Shown in pieces: positions 17,848 to 26,251 of a stretch of DNA of 34,106 nucleotides. The translations under genes were made by a program, and so were the position numbers. The stretch is from NCBI GenBank assembly GCA_031553755.1, contig JAVBKZ010000088.1:1-34106 (forward strand), given 5' to 3'. Each line of letters begins with the position of its first letter. Position 1 is the first letter of the stretch. The notes below the pieces were generated by a model that was given only the letters and a program-made list of their open reading frames with translations, was not told the DNA's origin and did not search any database. Source of the stretch: JAIRVZ01 sp031553755. Its GTDB lineage: Bacteria > Bacteroidota > Bacteroidia > Bacteroidales > Azobacteroidaceae.

Positions 17848-18297
17848 ATGAATTTATTCGACAAAATAAGCGAAGACATAAAATCAGCCATGTTGGCTAA
17901 AGAAAAAATCCGCCTGGAAGCCCTGCGCGGAGTAAAAAAAGAATTTTTGGAAGCAAAAACAGCCAAAGGCGCGGATGGAGATCTCTCTGACGAAACGGCT
18001 GTGAAAATCATCCAAAAAATGGTAAAGCAACGCAAAGACAGCGCAACGATATATACCGAACAAAACCGTCCGGAATTAGCTGAAAAGGAATTAGCCGAAG
18101 TTGCCGTCCTTGAAACCTATTTACCCAAACAAATGACTCCCGATGAATTGGAAGCCGCTCTGAAAGCAATCATGGAAAAAGTAGGAGCGACATCAGCCAA
18201 AGACATGGGAAAAGTGATGGGAATCGCATCAAAAGAACTGACCGGAAAAGCCGAAGGAAGAGTTATTTCCGAAACAGTCAAAAAATTATTACAATAG
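17848..18297 (+). CDS. GatB/YqeY domain-containing protein
   Basis: This 149-residue protein is a stand-alone YqeY family member related to the tRNA-binding tail domain of GatB. Typical features are LFDKISEDIKSAMLAKEKIRLEALRGVKKEF at the N-terminus, a central helical part with RPELAEKELAEVAVLETYLPKQMTPDEL, and GKVMGIASKELTGKAEGRVIS near the end. The exact role of free-standing YqeY is not settled; a link to aminoacyl-tRNA or amidotransferase function is inferred from the domain. As I recall, this gene commonly follows ftsZ in Bacteroidota. Confidence 0.93.
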   Translation: MNLFDKISEDIKSAMLAKEKIRLEALRGVKKEFLEAKTAKGADGDLSDETAVKIIQKMVKQRKDSATIYTEQNRPELAEKELAEVAVLETYLPKQMTPDELEAALKAIMEKVGATSAKDMGKVMGIASKELTGKAEGRVISETVKKLLQ

Positions 18298-18310
18298 TTC
18301 ATCTTTTTGA

Positions 18311-18437
18311 ACAACATAGGCACATAGTACACATAGATTTTATTAAAATAAGGGATTTAAATGCAAAAGTCGTTGATTTACAGACTTTTATATTTATTCT
18401 TTCATCAAAAATCTAAATGTGCTGTGTGTTTGTGTAT
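18311..18437. repeat. Degenerate inverted repeat before the protease pair
   Basis: The left arm (18311-18340) reads ACAACATAGGCACATAGTAC then ACATAGATTT. The right arm (18409-18437) reads AAATCTAAATGTGCTGTGTG and onward; its reverse complement ends CACATTTAGATTT and resembles the left arm. Units of about 9 bp (CACATAGTA) recur. Unlike the dcw elements, the arms are separated by about 68 bp. A GTG inside the right arm creates a false 14-residue extension of the first protease. Confidence 0.55.
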
Positions 18438-18460
18438 TTAAAAAAACAATTAACTCAACA

Positions 18461-20377
18461 ATGAAATCAATAAATATTTTCGCGTCTTTGCTATTGGCAA
18501 TGATGTCATTTCTACCGCTACATATTTCAGCTGTAGGAGCTTACCCTTTTCCTATGGAAATAAAACAACCTAACGGAGAAACAATAACAATACGCATACA
18601 TGGAAATGAAAATTTCCATTACATAACAACCGAAGGTAACTATGTTATCATTGAAAATAGCGACAACGCTTATGTTTATGCCGAAATAGATAACGAAGGA
18701 TTGATAAAACCGGGTAAACAATTGGTAACAAACTCTCTCTTAAAGAGCCAACAATCGAATTTGATAACGGCCGATTCTCCCGAATTTAAAAAAATAGCAC
18801 AACAAACCATTTTAAAAAATTTCGAAATAAATAATACATCTTTACGTTCTTCAAATGCTAAGGCAATTAGCGGAAATATAAAAGGACTCGTCATTTTAGT
18901 CAATTTCACAGATAAGGCATTTACAGTTTCTCAACCGTTGGATTCTTTTTCCAAAATGCTTAATCAGGTTGGTTATTCCGAAAACGGAGGAACAGGAAGC
19001 GCCCGCGACTTTTATATGGATAATTCCGCCGGTACTTTTATCCCTCAGTTTGATGTTTATGGGCCGGTAGACCTACCCAATAATATGGAATTTTACGGAG
19101 AAAATAATGGAGGGCAAGGACAAGATAAAAATCCGGAACAAATGATTGTCGATGCTTGTAACGCGGCTAATGGCTTGTATCCTAATTTAAACTTTGCGGA
19201 TTATGACAACGATAAAAATGGTGTTGTCGACAATGTTTTTGTTTTTTATGCCGGATATAACGAAGCGGAAGGAGCGGACGCTAATACAATTTGGCCTCAT
19301 AAGTATTCCATCTGGAATAAAAATTTAAGAATAGATGGAGTTAGATTCGATACTTACGCTTGTACTTCCGAACTTAGAGGAAAATCTGGAAGCAATATGG
19401 CAGGAATTGGGACATTTACTCACGAATTCGGACACGTCCTGGGTTTACCCGATATTTACGATGCTGATGGAGATATTAACGATGAAGGCCCCGGCGTTGG
19501 ATATTGGAGTACAATGGACACCGGACCTTACTTAAACAATGGAAGAACACCTCCATATTTCAGCGCGGTAGAACGTAATATGTTGGGGTGGATAACACCG
19601 GTTACACTTACCTCAGATAATGACGCGGAAAGTATTACAATCAATCCTATTTCGTCTGCAAATCCTCAGTCTTACAGGATCAATACTCCTACTAATGACG
19701 AATATTTTATATTAGAAAGTAGGAAAAAAGAGAAATGGGATATTTATCTTCCGGCTGAAGGCATGTTGATTTATCATGTTGACGAAACAAAAACAGCCAA
19801 TAAAACCATTATTTACAATGGGGCTCAAGAAACTAGGAGCGCTTACGATTTATGGATAAGGGGTGTTCCCAATATTATAGGCGACCATCAGTGTATGAAA
19901 TTAATTCCGGCGAATAACGAACAGCCTCAACCCGATCCCCAAAATAATAATACCGTTTCGTATAAATCTTACGCCGGACATCCATTTCCGGGTAGTTCAA
20001 CTGTTACGTCTATTTCTGATGATACCACTCCCGGACTTTTGTCATGGAACAATGAAAAATCAAGAGCCGGTATTTCGAGTATTGTTAAAAATAATGACGG
20101 TTCGGTATCTTTCACATTTAACATGGATAAATCTGCCGGCTTGAATAAAGTAATTTCAGAAAAACCTGTAATATACACAGAGAACAATACTGTTTATGTA
20201 ACAAATATTTCCGAAAAAACATCCGTGGAAGTATATGACATAGCCGGAAGGTTATATTTATCTAAAACATTGAAAGAAAATTCCGGTAACAATATGACAA
20301 TAAATACATCCGGCATATATATTGTAAAACTAAATACAAACAATGAAATATATTCATATAAAGTATTAATTAAATGA
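18461..20377 (+). CDS. Secreted M6-like zinc metalloprotease with T9SS sorting domain (first of pair)
   Basis: This is a 638-residue exported protease. It starts with a signal peptide (MKSINIFASLLLAMMSFLPL, cleavage likely near HISAVGA). The mature N-terminal region (AYPFPMEIKQPNGETITI) resembles the propeptide of M6-like (immune inhibitor A-type) proteins. The catalytic motif HExxHxxGxxD is H321-E322-F-G-H325-V-L-G328-L-P-D331. The C-terminus (SVEVYDIAGRLYLSKTL ... GIYIVKLNTN) is a T9SS type A sorting domain, so the protein should cross the outer membrane and be released or anchored at the surface. The chosen ATG gives a proper signal peptide. The substrate is unknown. The next gene is a paralogue overlapping by 4 bp. 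Confidence 0.93.
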   Translation: MKSINIFASLLLAMMSFLPLHISAVGAYPFPMEIKQPNGETITIRIHGNENFHYITTEGNYVIIENSDNAYVYAEIDNEGLIKPGKQLVTNSLLKSQQSNLITADSPEFKKIAQQTILKNFEINNTSLRSSNAKAISGNIKGLVILVNFTDKAFTVSQPLDSFSKMLNQVGYSENGGTGSARDFYMDNSAGTFIPQFDVYGPVDLPNNMEFYGENNGGQGQDKNPEQMIVDACNAANGLYPNLNFADYDNDKNGVVDNVFVFYAGYNEAEGADANTIWPHKYSIWNKNLRIDGVRFDTYACTSELRGKSGSNMAGIGTFTHEFGHVLGLPDIYDADGDINDEGPGVGYWSTMDTGPYLNNGRTPPYFSAVERNMLGWITPVTLTSDNDAESITINPISSANPQSYRINTPTNDEYFILESRKKEKWDIYLPAEGMLIYHVDETKTANKTIIYNGAQETRSAYDLWIRGVPNIIGDHQCMKLIPANNEQPQPDPQNNNTVSYKSYAGHPFPGSSTVTSISDDTTPGLLSWNNEKSRAGISSIVKNNDGSVSFTFNMDKSAGLNKVISEKPVIYTENNTVYVTNISEKTSVEVYDIAGRLYLSKTLKENSGNNMTINTSGIYIVKLNTNNEIYSYKVLIK

Positions 20378-22248
20378 AATTCTTAAAAAAACACTGTCCA
20401 TTCACTATCACATTAATTTTAGTAATTCTTTCACATATTAATCTCCGTGCGATTCCCGCGTATCCTTTTCCGTTGGAAATAAAACAACCCAATGGAGAAA
20501 TCATATCAGTACGATTGCACGGAGATGAATATTTTCACTACAAAACCTCAGGAGATAATTATGTAGTTGAAATAGATGAAAACGGATATTATACTTTCGC
20601 CGAAATATCGGAAAAAGGGCAAATAATTGCCGGAAAAATAAAAGTGTCTTCAAATTCGTTAAGAAGTACGTCTAATAATTTTCTAAAAGCGGATTCTCCC
20701 GAATTTATTGAAAAAGTACTGACACCCGCGACAAGCAAATTTGAAGAACAAAATCAATTGAGAGCTTCAAAAGCAGCAACTGCTTATACAGGAAACAGAA
20801 GGGTTTTGGTTATTTTGGCTAATTTCAAAGATACAACATTTGTTACCCCCAACGCGAGGGAAGAATTTTCCCAAATGTACAACCAAGTGGGATATAATAA
20901 AAATGGAGCGACAGGAAGCGCGAAAGATTATTTTTCGGATAATTCACAAGGAAGGTTTGTTCCTCAATTCGATGTTTACGGGCCGGTCGATTTGCCTCAA
21001 ACAATGGCATATTATGGATTAAATAATTCACGTACTATCCAAATGACCACAGACGCGTGCAACGCGGCGATTGAAATGTATGAAGATTTGGATTTCAATA
21101 ATTACGTAAACGATCAACCGGGAGTGATTGACAATGTATTTATCGTTTATGCCGGATTCAGTGAAGCCGAATCAAAAAGAACAAATAATGTTTGGCCTCT
21201 CCAATCAAATCCAGAAAGCCTTTATATTAAAGGCCTCAAATTAGGTTCTTTTGCTTGTACTGCCGAATTAAGTGGTAAATATGGAAATACAATGTCGGGC
21301 GTAGGAGTATTTATACACGAATATTCCCACTCCTTGGGATTGCCTGACCTTTACGATGTAAATGACGGAACTAACGGACAAGGAACCGGACTTGGAACTT
21401 GGAGTATCATGTCTTTGGGAAATTATTTGAATGAAGGAAAAACACCTCCTCTTTTCAATTCAATGGAACGGAATATGTTAGGTTGGTTAGAACCCACTCT
21501 ACTCACGGCTGACAAATCTACACAACATATAACATTAGAATCAATTAGTTCCGATATCGCTTATAGAATTAATACACCGACCGAAGACGAATACTTTTTA
21601 TTAGAAAACAGGAAAATAGAAAAATGGGACAGTTTCCTATTATACGATTATGTCGGAAAATATAATAACAGCGGTTTGTTAATTTATCATGTTGATAAAT
21701 CATCTTTCTATCCGATATTGTGGAACGCGAAAAGACCAAACATATATGGCGATCATCCCTGTTTTCAATTGGTAGCGGCAAATCCTTTACCTTCAAGTAT
21801 ACCAACATCAAATTACTGGGGGATTATAGAAGCCTATAAATGGGCACCTTATCCGGGAGATCAAAACGTAAAATCAATCAGTGATACTACAACTCCTTCC
21901 AATCTTAAATCATGGAACGGAAAAAATTCGAATGTAATAATTGAAAACATCACACGTAACGGAGATAATTTAATATCATTCGATTTTAAATCTTCACTTA
22001 GTTCGGATATTAAACAAATCAAAGGAAAAAATTTCTCCGTTTATACAAAAGGTAATCGTATATTCTTCAAAAATATCAAAGAAAAAACAATTGTAGAAAT
22101 ATTTGATATTCAAGGAAAGCTTTGTTCAAAAAAAATCATAGGTAACGCCACAGAAGATTATATAGAAGTAAACGCTTCAGGAATTTATATCATCAAGTTA
22201 AAAACAAACAATGAAATATATATTGAAAAAATTCATATAAATATTTAA
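20374..22248 (+). CDS. Secreted M6-like zinc metalloprotease with T9SS sorting domain (second of pair)
   Basis: The 624-residue product is a paralogue of the preceding protease along its whole length, e.g. both have AYPFP(M/L)EIKQPNGE and DVYGPVDLP. The signal peptide is residues 1 to about 27, with hydrophobic FTITLILVILSHINL. The zinc motif is H315-E316-Y-S-H319-S-L-G322-L-P-D325, with all ligands retained. The C-terminal sorting domain (IVEIFDIQGKLCSKKI ... GIYIIKLKTN) indicates T9SS export. The start overlaps the previous stop (ATGA), so the two are probably translated together in similar amounts. A tandem duplication followed by divergence is the simplest origin. Confidence 0.93.
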   Translation: MKFLKKHCPFTITLILVILSHINLRAIPAYPFPLEIKQPNGEIISVRLHGDEYFHYKTSGDNYVVEIDENGYYTFAEISEKGQIIAGKIKVSSNSLRSTSNNFLKADSPEFIEKVLTPATSKFEEQNQLRASKAATAYTGNRRVLVILANFKDTTFVTPNAREEFSQMYNQVGYNKNGATGSAKDYFSDNSQGRFVPQFDVYGPVDLPQTMAYYGLNNSRTIQMTTDACNAAIEMYEDLDFNNYVNDQPGVIDNVFIVYAGFSEAESKRTNNVWPLQSNPESLYIKGLKLGSFACTAELSGKYGNTMSGVGVFIHEYSHSLGLPDLYDVNDGTNGQGTGLGTWSIMSLGNYLNEGKTPPLFNSMERNMLGWLEPTLLTADKSTQHITLESISSDIAYRINTPTEDEYFLLENRKIEKWDSFLLYDYVGKYNNSGLLIYHVDKSSFYPILWNAKRPNIYGDHPCFQLVAANPLPSSIPTSNYWGIIEAYKWAPYPGDQNVKSISDTTTPSNLKSWNGKNSNVIIENITRNGDNLISFDFKSSLSSDIKQIKGKNFSVYTKGNRIFFKNIKEKTIVEIFDIQGKLCSKKIIGNATEDYIEVNASGIYIIKLKTNNEIYIEKIHINI

Positions 22249-22373
22249 AATAACTGATTTTTTTGCTTAATTTTTATATTTATAAAAATAAAAATTTTAG
22301 CCTTAAGCATTATTATTACATAGACTGTAGACCTAAATTATTTTTTGTTAATAACTTGTCAATTGCTTTTAAT

Positions 22374-22381
22374 TACTTTTG
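22374..22381 (+). promoter_or_regulatory. Bacteroidota -7 box preceding a terminator
   Basis: TACTTTTG matches TAnnTTTG perfectly. It lies 51 bp upstream of the intrinsic terminator at 22432, with no reading frame between, so a transcript from here would be a short RNA of about 75 nt. Confidence 0.3.
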
Positions 22382-22431
22382 AAAAAAACATTTGACAAAT
22401 TAAAAAAACGAATTATATAAGAAATGTTCAT

Positions 22432-22462
22432 AAAAGCCCGGAATAATAAACCGGGTTTTTTT
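22432..22462 (+). terminator. Rho-independent terminator
   Basis: A CCCGG stem (22437-22441), a nine-base loop AATAATAAA, and CCGGG (22451-22455) are followed by seven T residues. It lies 184 bp after the second protease stop, so it may end a long 3' untranslated region or a separate small transcript. Confidence 0.8.
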
Positions 22463-22521
22463 CTTTTAATTTTAAGGATAGTTTTACACGGAAATCAAAC
22501 CCTATTCTCACAGAAAGTTTT

Positions 22522-22529
22522 TAACTTTG
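22522..22529 (+). promoter_or_regulatory. Bacteroidota -7 box upstream of nadA
   Basis: TAACTTTG is a perfect TAnnTTTG match just downstream of the terminator. It is the best promoter candidate for nadA and the RNase H gene, with a long leader of about 210 nt. No strong -33 partner is seen. Confidence 0.4.
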
Positions 22530-22745
22530 TATTTTATAAACAAATTGTTGATAGATTTCGTAAATAAATTATCTTCATAGTTTTATAAAACAAATGTAAA
22601 GTTAATTATAGGTAATGGAAACAATACTGAATCTGATAACTTAAAAAGCAAATTTTTGAAATAAAATTTATCAGACTTATTAACATCCAATCATCATCAT
22701 TATTTAATATTTTTAAATTTTAAAGAATAATTTATAATAATATCA

Positions 22746-23735
22746 ATGGTTAATAACGAATCAATTGCCGGATTTTTAAATATTCCTGTTCCGAAAGATT
22801 TAGATTTGAAAAAAGCGATTTCTGAATTAAAAAAGGAGAAAAAGGCTGTCATATTAGCGCATTATTACCAACAAGGAGAAATACAGGATATAGCCGATTT
22901 TGTAGGAGACAGTTTGGCGTTGGCGCAATGGGCGGCTAAAACAACCGCTGATATTATTGTTTTGTGCGGAGTCCATTTTATGGGTGAAACTGCCAAAATA
23001 TTGTGTCCCGAAAAAAGGGTATTTGTTCCGGATTTGAATGCCGGATGTTCGTTGGCCGACAGTTGTAACGCCGAAGATTTCGAGAAATTCATTAAACAAC
23101 ATCCCGGACATACAGTTATTTCGTATGTAAATACAACTGCCGCGGTAAAAGCGTTGACAGATGTTGTAGTTACTTCAACCAATGCCCGCCAGATTGTAGA
23201 AAGTTTTCCACCGGAAACGCCAATAATATTTGGTCCGGACAGGAATCTTGGAAATTATATCAATAGTATAACAGGTCGTAATATGGTGCTTTGGGATGGC
23301 GCTTGCCATGTACACGAACAATTTTCTTTAGAAAAGATTATTCTATTGAAAAAAGAATATCCCGACGCGTTGGTATTGGCGCATCCCGAATGTAAAACAG
23401 TTATTTTGAAATTGGCTGATCACATAGGTTCTACCGCTTCTTTATTGAAATTCGCTACAGAATCGGATAATAAAAGATTTATTGTAGCGACCGAATCAGG
23501 AATTTTACATGAAATGCAGAAAAAAAATCCGGATAAAGTATTTATTCCTGCTCCTCCGAACGACAGTACATGCGCTTGTAACGAATGTAATTTTATGCGT
23601 CTAAATACGATGGAAAAATTATATAATTGTTTGAAATATGAAATTCCTGAAATATTTGTAGATGAAAAAATACGTGAAAAAGCAGTGAAATCTATTCATA
23701 AAATGTTGGAAATTTCGGAGAAATTGGGATTATAA
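22746..23735 (+). CDS. nadA: Quinolinate synthase NadA
   Basis: NadA condenses iminoaspartate with dihydroxyacetone phosphate to quinolinate in de novo NAD synthesis, using a [4Fe-4S] cluster. The 329-residue protein has the family motifs AVILAHYYQQGEIQDIADFVGDS (about residues 34-56), PDLNAGCSLADSC, GPDRNLGNYI and HPECK. Cluster ligands inferred from family spacing are C101, C187 (in WDGACHVHE) and C281 (in CNECNFM). The protein looks complete. nadB and nadC are not in the window. The RNase H gene follows after 5 bp and is likely cotranscribed. Confidence 0.97.
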   Translation: MVNNESIAGFLNIPVPKDLDLKKAISELKKEKKAVILAHYYQQGEIQDIADFVGDSLALAQWAAKTTADIIVLCGVHFMGETAKILCPEKRVFVPDLNAGCSLADSCNAEDFEKFIKQHPGHTVISYVNTTAAVKALTDVVVTSTNARQIVESFPPETPIIFGPDRNLGNYINSITGRNMVLWDGACHVHEQFSLEKIILLKKEYPDALVLAHPECKTVILKLADHIGSTASLLKFATESDNKRFIVATESGILHEMQKKNPDKVFIPAPPNDSTCACNECNFMRLNTMEKLYNCLKYEIPEIFVDEKIREKAVKSIHKMLEISEKLGL

Positions 23736-23740
23736 CTTTT

Positions 23741-24364
23741 ATGGCAAAGAAAAAATTTTATGTAGTTTGGAAAGGAATTAATCCCGGTGTTTATGATTCA
23801 TGGAACGAATGCAAGCATCAGATAGATAATTTCGAAGGAGCATTATATAAATCATTTGATACCAAAGAATTCGCTTTTGAAGCATACAATAAAGGCCCTT
23901 GGAACTATATAGGTAAAAATGCTAAGGAAAATTCTCCAAAAAAAATTATTTCAAGTGAGATAATTAAAGACAGTATAGCTGTCGATGCGGCATGTTCGGG
24001 AAATCCCGGACCAATGGAATACCGTGGAGTATATGTAGAATCTAATCAAGAATTATTCCGTATAGGGCCTTGCGAAAAAGGAACGAATAACATTGGAGAA
24101 TTTTTGGCTATCGTGCATGGATTAGCTTTTCTTCAAAAACAAAATTTGGATATTCCGATTTATTCCGATAGCGTAAACGCTATCCTTTGGATTAAGAACA
24201 AAAAATGCAAAACCAAGTTAGAACCTTGTGAGGTAAATAAGCCTATTTTCGAGCTTATAGAGCGTGCCGAAAAATGGTTAAAGGAAAATACTTACAAAAA
24301 TAAGATATTGAAGTGGGAGACCGGAAAATGGGGTGAAATTCCGGCTGATTTTGGGAGGAAGTAG
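23741..24364 (+). CDS. Ribonuclease H1 with viroplasmin-like N-terminal domain
   Basis: RNase H degrades the RNA strand of RNA-DNA hybrids. The N-terminal 50 residues (KKFYVVWKGINPGVYDSWNECKHQIDNFEG...YKSF) are the viroplasmin/caulimovirus-type hybrid-binding domain; the catalytic domain starts near residue 78. The carboxylate residues expected for catalysis are D82 (VDAACSGNPG), E120 (NNIGEFLA), D143 (YSDSVNA) and D203 (IPADFGRK). The length of 207 residues is usual for this bacterial subtype. The last 73 bp, including the D203 codon, overlap the 3' end of a glycosyltransferase gene on the opposite strand. Confidence 0.95.
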   Translation: MAKKKFYVVWKGINPGVYDSWNECKHQIDNFEGALYKSFDTKEFAFEAYNKGPWNYIGKNAKENSPKKIISSEIIKDSIAVDAACSGNPGPMEYRGVYVESNQELFRIGPCEKGTNNIGEFLAIVHGLAFLQKQNLDIPIYSDSVNAILWIKNKKCKTKLEPCEVNKPIFELIERAEKWLKENTYKNKILKWETGKWGEIPADFGRK

Positions 24365-25209
24365 TGACTATATTTTTTTAAACTATATTTAATATATTGT
24401 TCTACGACAAATAAAAATGATAAAGGGGAACGTGTCAGATTCAATTTTTTCATATAATAAGTAACTTCATTTAATGTTAAATTCTTTTTTATCATAAATT
24501 TGAATGTTTTCCTTATACACGAATGTAATTGTTTGGTATTTTGTTGTTTTGGGAGATAGTTTTTCCATTTATAGTAAAAAATAATCATGCTATCAAAATA
24601 ATTTTTATTAAAATTTCCCATGGAAAAATGAGTAACTTTTATAGTTCTACATACAAAGTTATTGAAGTATAAAGAAGCTGAAAAACTAAAATCAATATCA
24701 TAATAATGAAATTCACTGAAATTTTTTTCATCGAATTTGGTTTTATCCCAAACATCTTTTCTACAGAATAAACACAAACCGTCAAGCGTAATTACTTTCG
24801 AAAAAGATTTATTATTTTCATTGTTTAAAGTGTGGTCGTAGATAATATTCATGTTTTTATCTCCCTGTATGAGATAGGATTCATAAGCATATTTATTTGC
24901 CCAATATGGAAATCGTGTCATATTTTTTGTTCCTGCGAATCCAATTACTCCAACGGTAGGATTTTTGCAAAAATCAACAATTATATTACCCCAATCGTAT
25001 GTTTCAAATTCAACATCTTCATGACAAAAACATAGAAAATCTCCTTTAGCTTGTTGAGCTAATTGATTGTAAATTTCGCAAATACCTTTTTTTGATTGAG
25101 AATTATCAATATATAAAAACTCGAAATCCGAATTAATAGTTTTTTCTATGTTAATTCTTAAATTTTCCCGCCATTTTTCATTAGTTGAACATACAATGAT
25201 ACTTATCAT
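24292..25209 (-). CDS. Glycosyltransferase, GT2-like
   Basis: This protein of about 305 residues opens with the GT-A fold strand MISIIVCSTN and has IDNSQSKKGICEIYNQLAQQAKGDFLCFCHEDVEF, in which HED replaces the usual DxD region. TLDGLCLFCRKDVW and FHYYDIDFSFSASLYF complete the same layout as the gene at 26252-27100. The start is set at the ATG at 25209 to match that paralogue (MISLIVCS); an ATG at 25218 is also possible. The last 20 or so residues are read antisense through the RNase H 3' end, an unusual convergent overlap. The sugar and acceptor are unknown; the context suggests envelope polysaccharide. Confidence 0.85.
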   Translation of the reverse strand: MISIIVCSTNEKWRENLRINIEKTINSDFEFLYIDNSQSKKGICEIYNQLAQQAKGDFLCFCHEDVEFETYDWGNIIVDFCKNPTVGVIGFAGTKNMTRFPYWANKYAYESYLIQGDKNMNIIYDHTLNNENNKSFSKVITLDGLCLFCRKDVWDKTKFDEKNFSEFHYYDIDFSFSASLYFNNFVCRTIKVTHFSMGNFNKNYFDSMIIFYYKWKNYLPKQQNTKQLHSCIRKTFKFMIKKNLTLNEVTYYMKKLNLTRSPLSFLFVVEQYIKYSLKKYSHYFLPKSAGISPHFPVSHFNILFL

Positions 25210-25245
25210 ATATTGCATTTAATTACATTAATGTTTCAAATTAGC

Positions 25246-25253
25246 CAAAGATA
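25246..25253 (-). promoter_or_regulatory. Bacteroidota -7 box, minus strand
   Basis: The minus strand reads TATCTTTG, a perfect TAnnTTTG match, 36 bp upstream of the glycosyltransferase start at 25209. It pairs with the divergent box at 25267. Confidence 0.5.
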
Positions 25254-25266
25254 GTGATTATTTTTT

Positions 25267-25274
25267 TACTTTTG
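25267..25274 (+). promoter_or_regulatory. Bacteroidota -7 box, plus strand
   Basis: TACTTTTG matches TAnnTTTG perfectly, 22 bp before the ATG at 25297. With the minus-strand box at 25246 it forms a compact divergent promoter pair. Confidence 0.5.
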
Positions 25275-25296
25275 TTTCGTATAATTTAGTTTTGAA

Positions 25297-26217
25297 ATGA
25301 ATTTAGAAAACCCTCTTATATCCATAGCCCTCAGTTCTTATAATGGAGAAAAATATATTAGAGAACAATTGGATTCTTTAATAAAACAAACTTATTCTCC
25401 AATAGAAATAGTTGTTGTAGACGATTGTTCTAATGACTCTACTTTTTCTATCTTAAAAGAATATAAAGAAAAATACGATAACATACAGATTTTTCTGAAT
25501 GAACAAAATTTAGGATTTAATAAAAGTTTTGAAAAAGCGTTTTCATCATGTTCCGGAAAATATATTGCTATATCAGACCAGGATGATTGTTGGATGGAAA
25601 ACAAAATAGAAAGACTTCATCAACATATAGGAGAAAATCTATTGATATATTCTAATTCTCTTCTGATTGATGAAGATGGAAATTCGTTAGGAAAAGAAAA
25701 AGTAAGGAAGATGCAACCTGCAAAAAATGACCCCAGGTTTTTTTCTATCAGAAATGTAGTATCAGGTCATACAGCATTATTTAAAAAAGAATTGTTTGAA
25801 TTATCATTACCTTTTCCCACAGTTGGTTATTATGATTGGTGGATGGCTTTGGTAGCCGCTAATGAAAGTGGAATTACAAATATAAATGAATGTTTGACAA
25901 AACATAGAATCCATCCATCTAATGCTTCTCGAAAAAAAATTTCCATAAAAAATGAAATGTATGCATCTACAAACGAATGGATAAAGCATATTCTTAAATT
26001 AAAAAATCTTCGCTATAGAAAGTTTTTTGAAGAACTTTCAAAAGTACTTGAAATTAAAAATGAAAAATGGAGAGATAAATGTTTAATATTTTTTCAATTT
26101 AAAAATAATAAATACATTTTTGATAAAAAAAGTTTTTTCTCCCGGTTAGATAGAGCAAGGAAAATCAGACTATCACTTATGCCCGGATTTATTCAATCTT
26201 CTGAAAAGAAATTATGA
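25297..26217 (+). CDS. Glycosyltransferase family 2 (rhamnosyltransferase-like)
   Basis: This 306-residue GT2 enzyme has the nucleotide-sugar-binding GT-A fold: ISIALSSYNGEKYIREQLDSL at the N-terminus, VVVDDCSNDST, then YIAISDQDDCWMENKIE with the metal-binding SDQDD segment. The later VSGHTALFKKEL and GYYDWWMALVA resemble O-antigen and capsule rhamnosyl- or galactosyltransferases, but donor specificity cannot be read from sequence. It starts a short + strand unit with the gene at 26252 (34-bp gap) and lies between two paralogues of a different glycosyltransferase type. The DNA is very A/T-rich. Confidence 0.93.
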   Translation: MNLENPLISIALSSYNGEKYIREQLDSLIKQTYSPIEIVVVDDCSNDSTFSILKEYKEKYDNIQIFLNEQNLGFNKSFEKAFSSCSGKYIAISDQDDCWMENKIERLHQHIGENLLIYSNSLLIDEDGNSLGKEKVRKMQPAKNDPRFFSIRNVVSGHTALFKKELFELSLPFPTVGYYDWWMALVAANESGITNINECLTKHRIHPSNASRKKISIKNEMYASTNEWIKHILKLKNLRYRKFFEELSKVLEIKNEKWRDKCLIFFQFKNNKYIFDKKSFFSRLDRARKIRLSLMPGFIQSSEKKL

Positions 26218-26251
26218 TTTATAAAATAATCAATAATATATTTTTTTATTT

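Larger units (their letters stand above)
22249..22745. other. 497-bp intergenic region between protease pair and nadA
   Basis: No protein gene is evident. It contains an AT-rich compound dyad just after the protease stop (GCTTAA 22265-22270 with TTAAGC 22303-22308, and AATTTTTAT 22269-22277 with ATAAAAATT 22288-22296), a -7 box at 22374, a strong intrinsic terminator at 22432-22462, and a second -7 box at 22522. The last would give nadA an untranslated leader of about 210 nt, in which I recognise no known riboswitch. Confidence 0.6.

Noticed and set aside
18419..18460. GTG start of the first protease
   Set aside because: It lies in a repeat arm and would place charged residues before the signal peptide; ATG at 18461 gives a normal one.
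22536..22745. Known NAD-sensing riboswitch before nadA
   Set aside because: No recognisable conserved core or clear stem set could be seen; recorded only as an unexplained leader.
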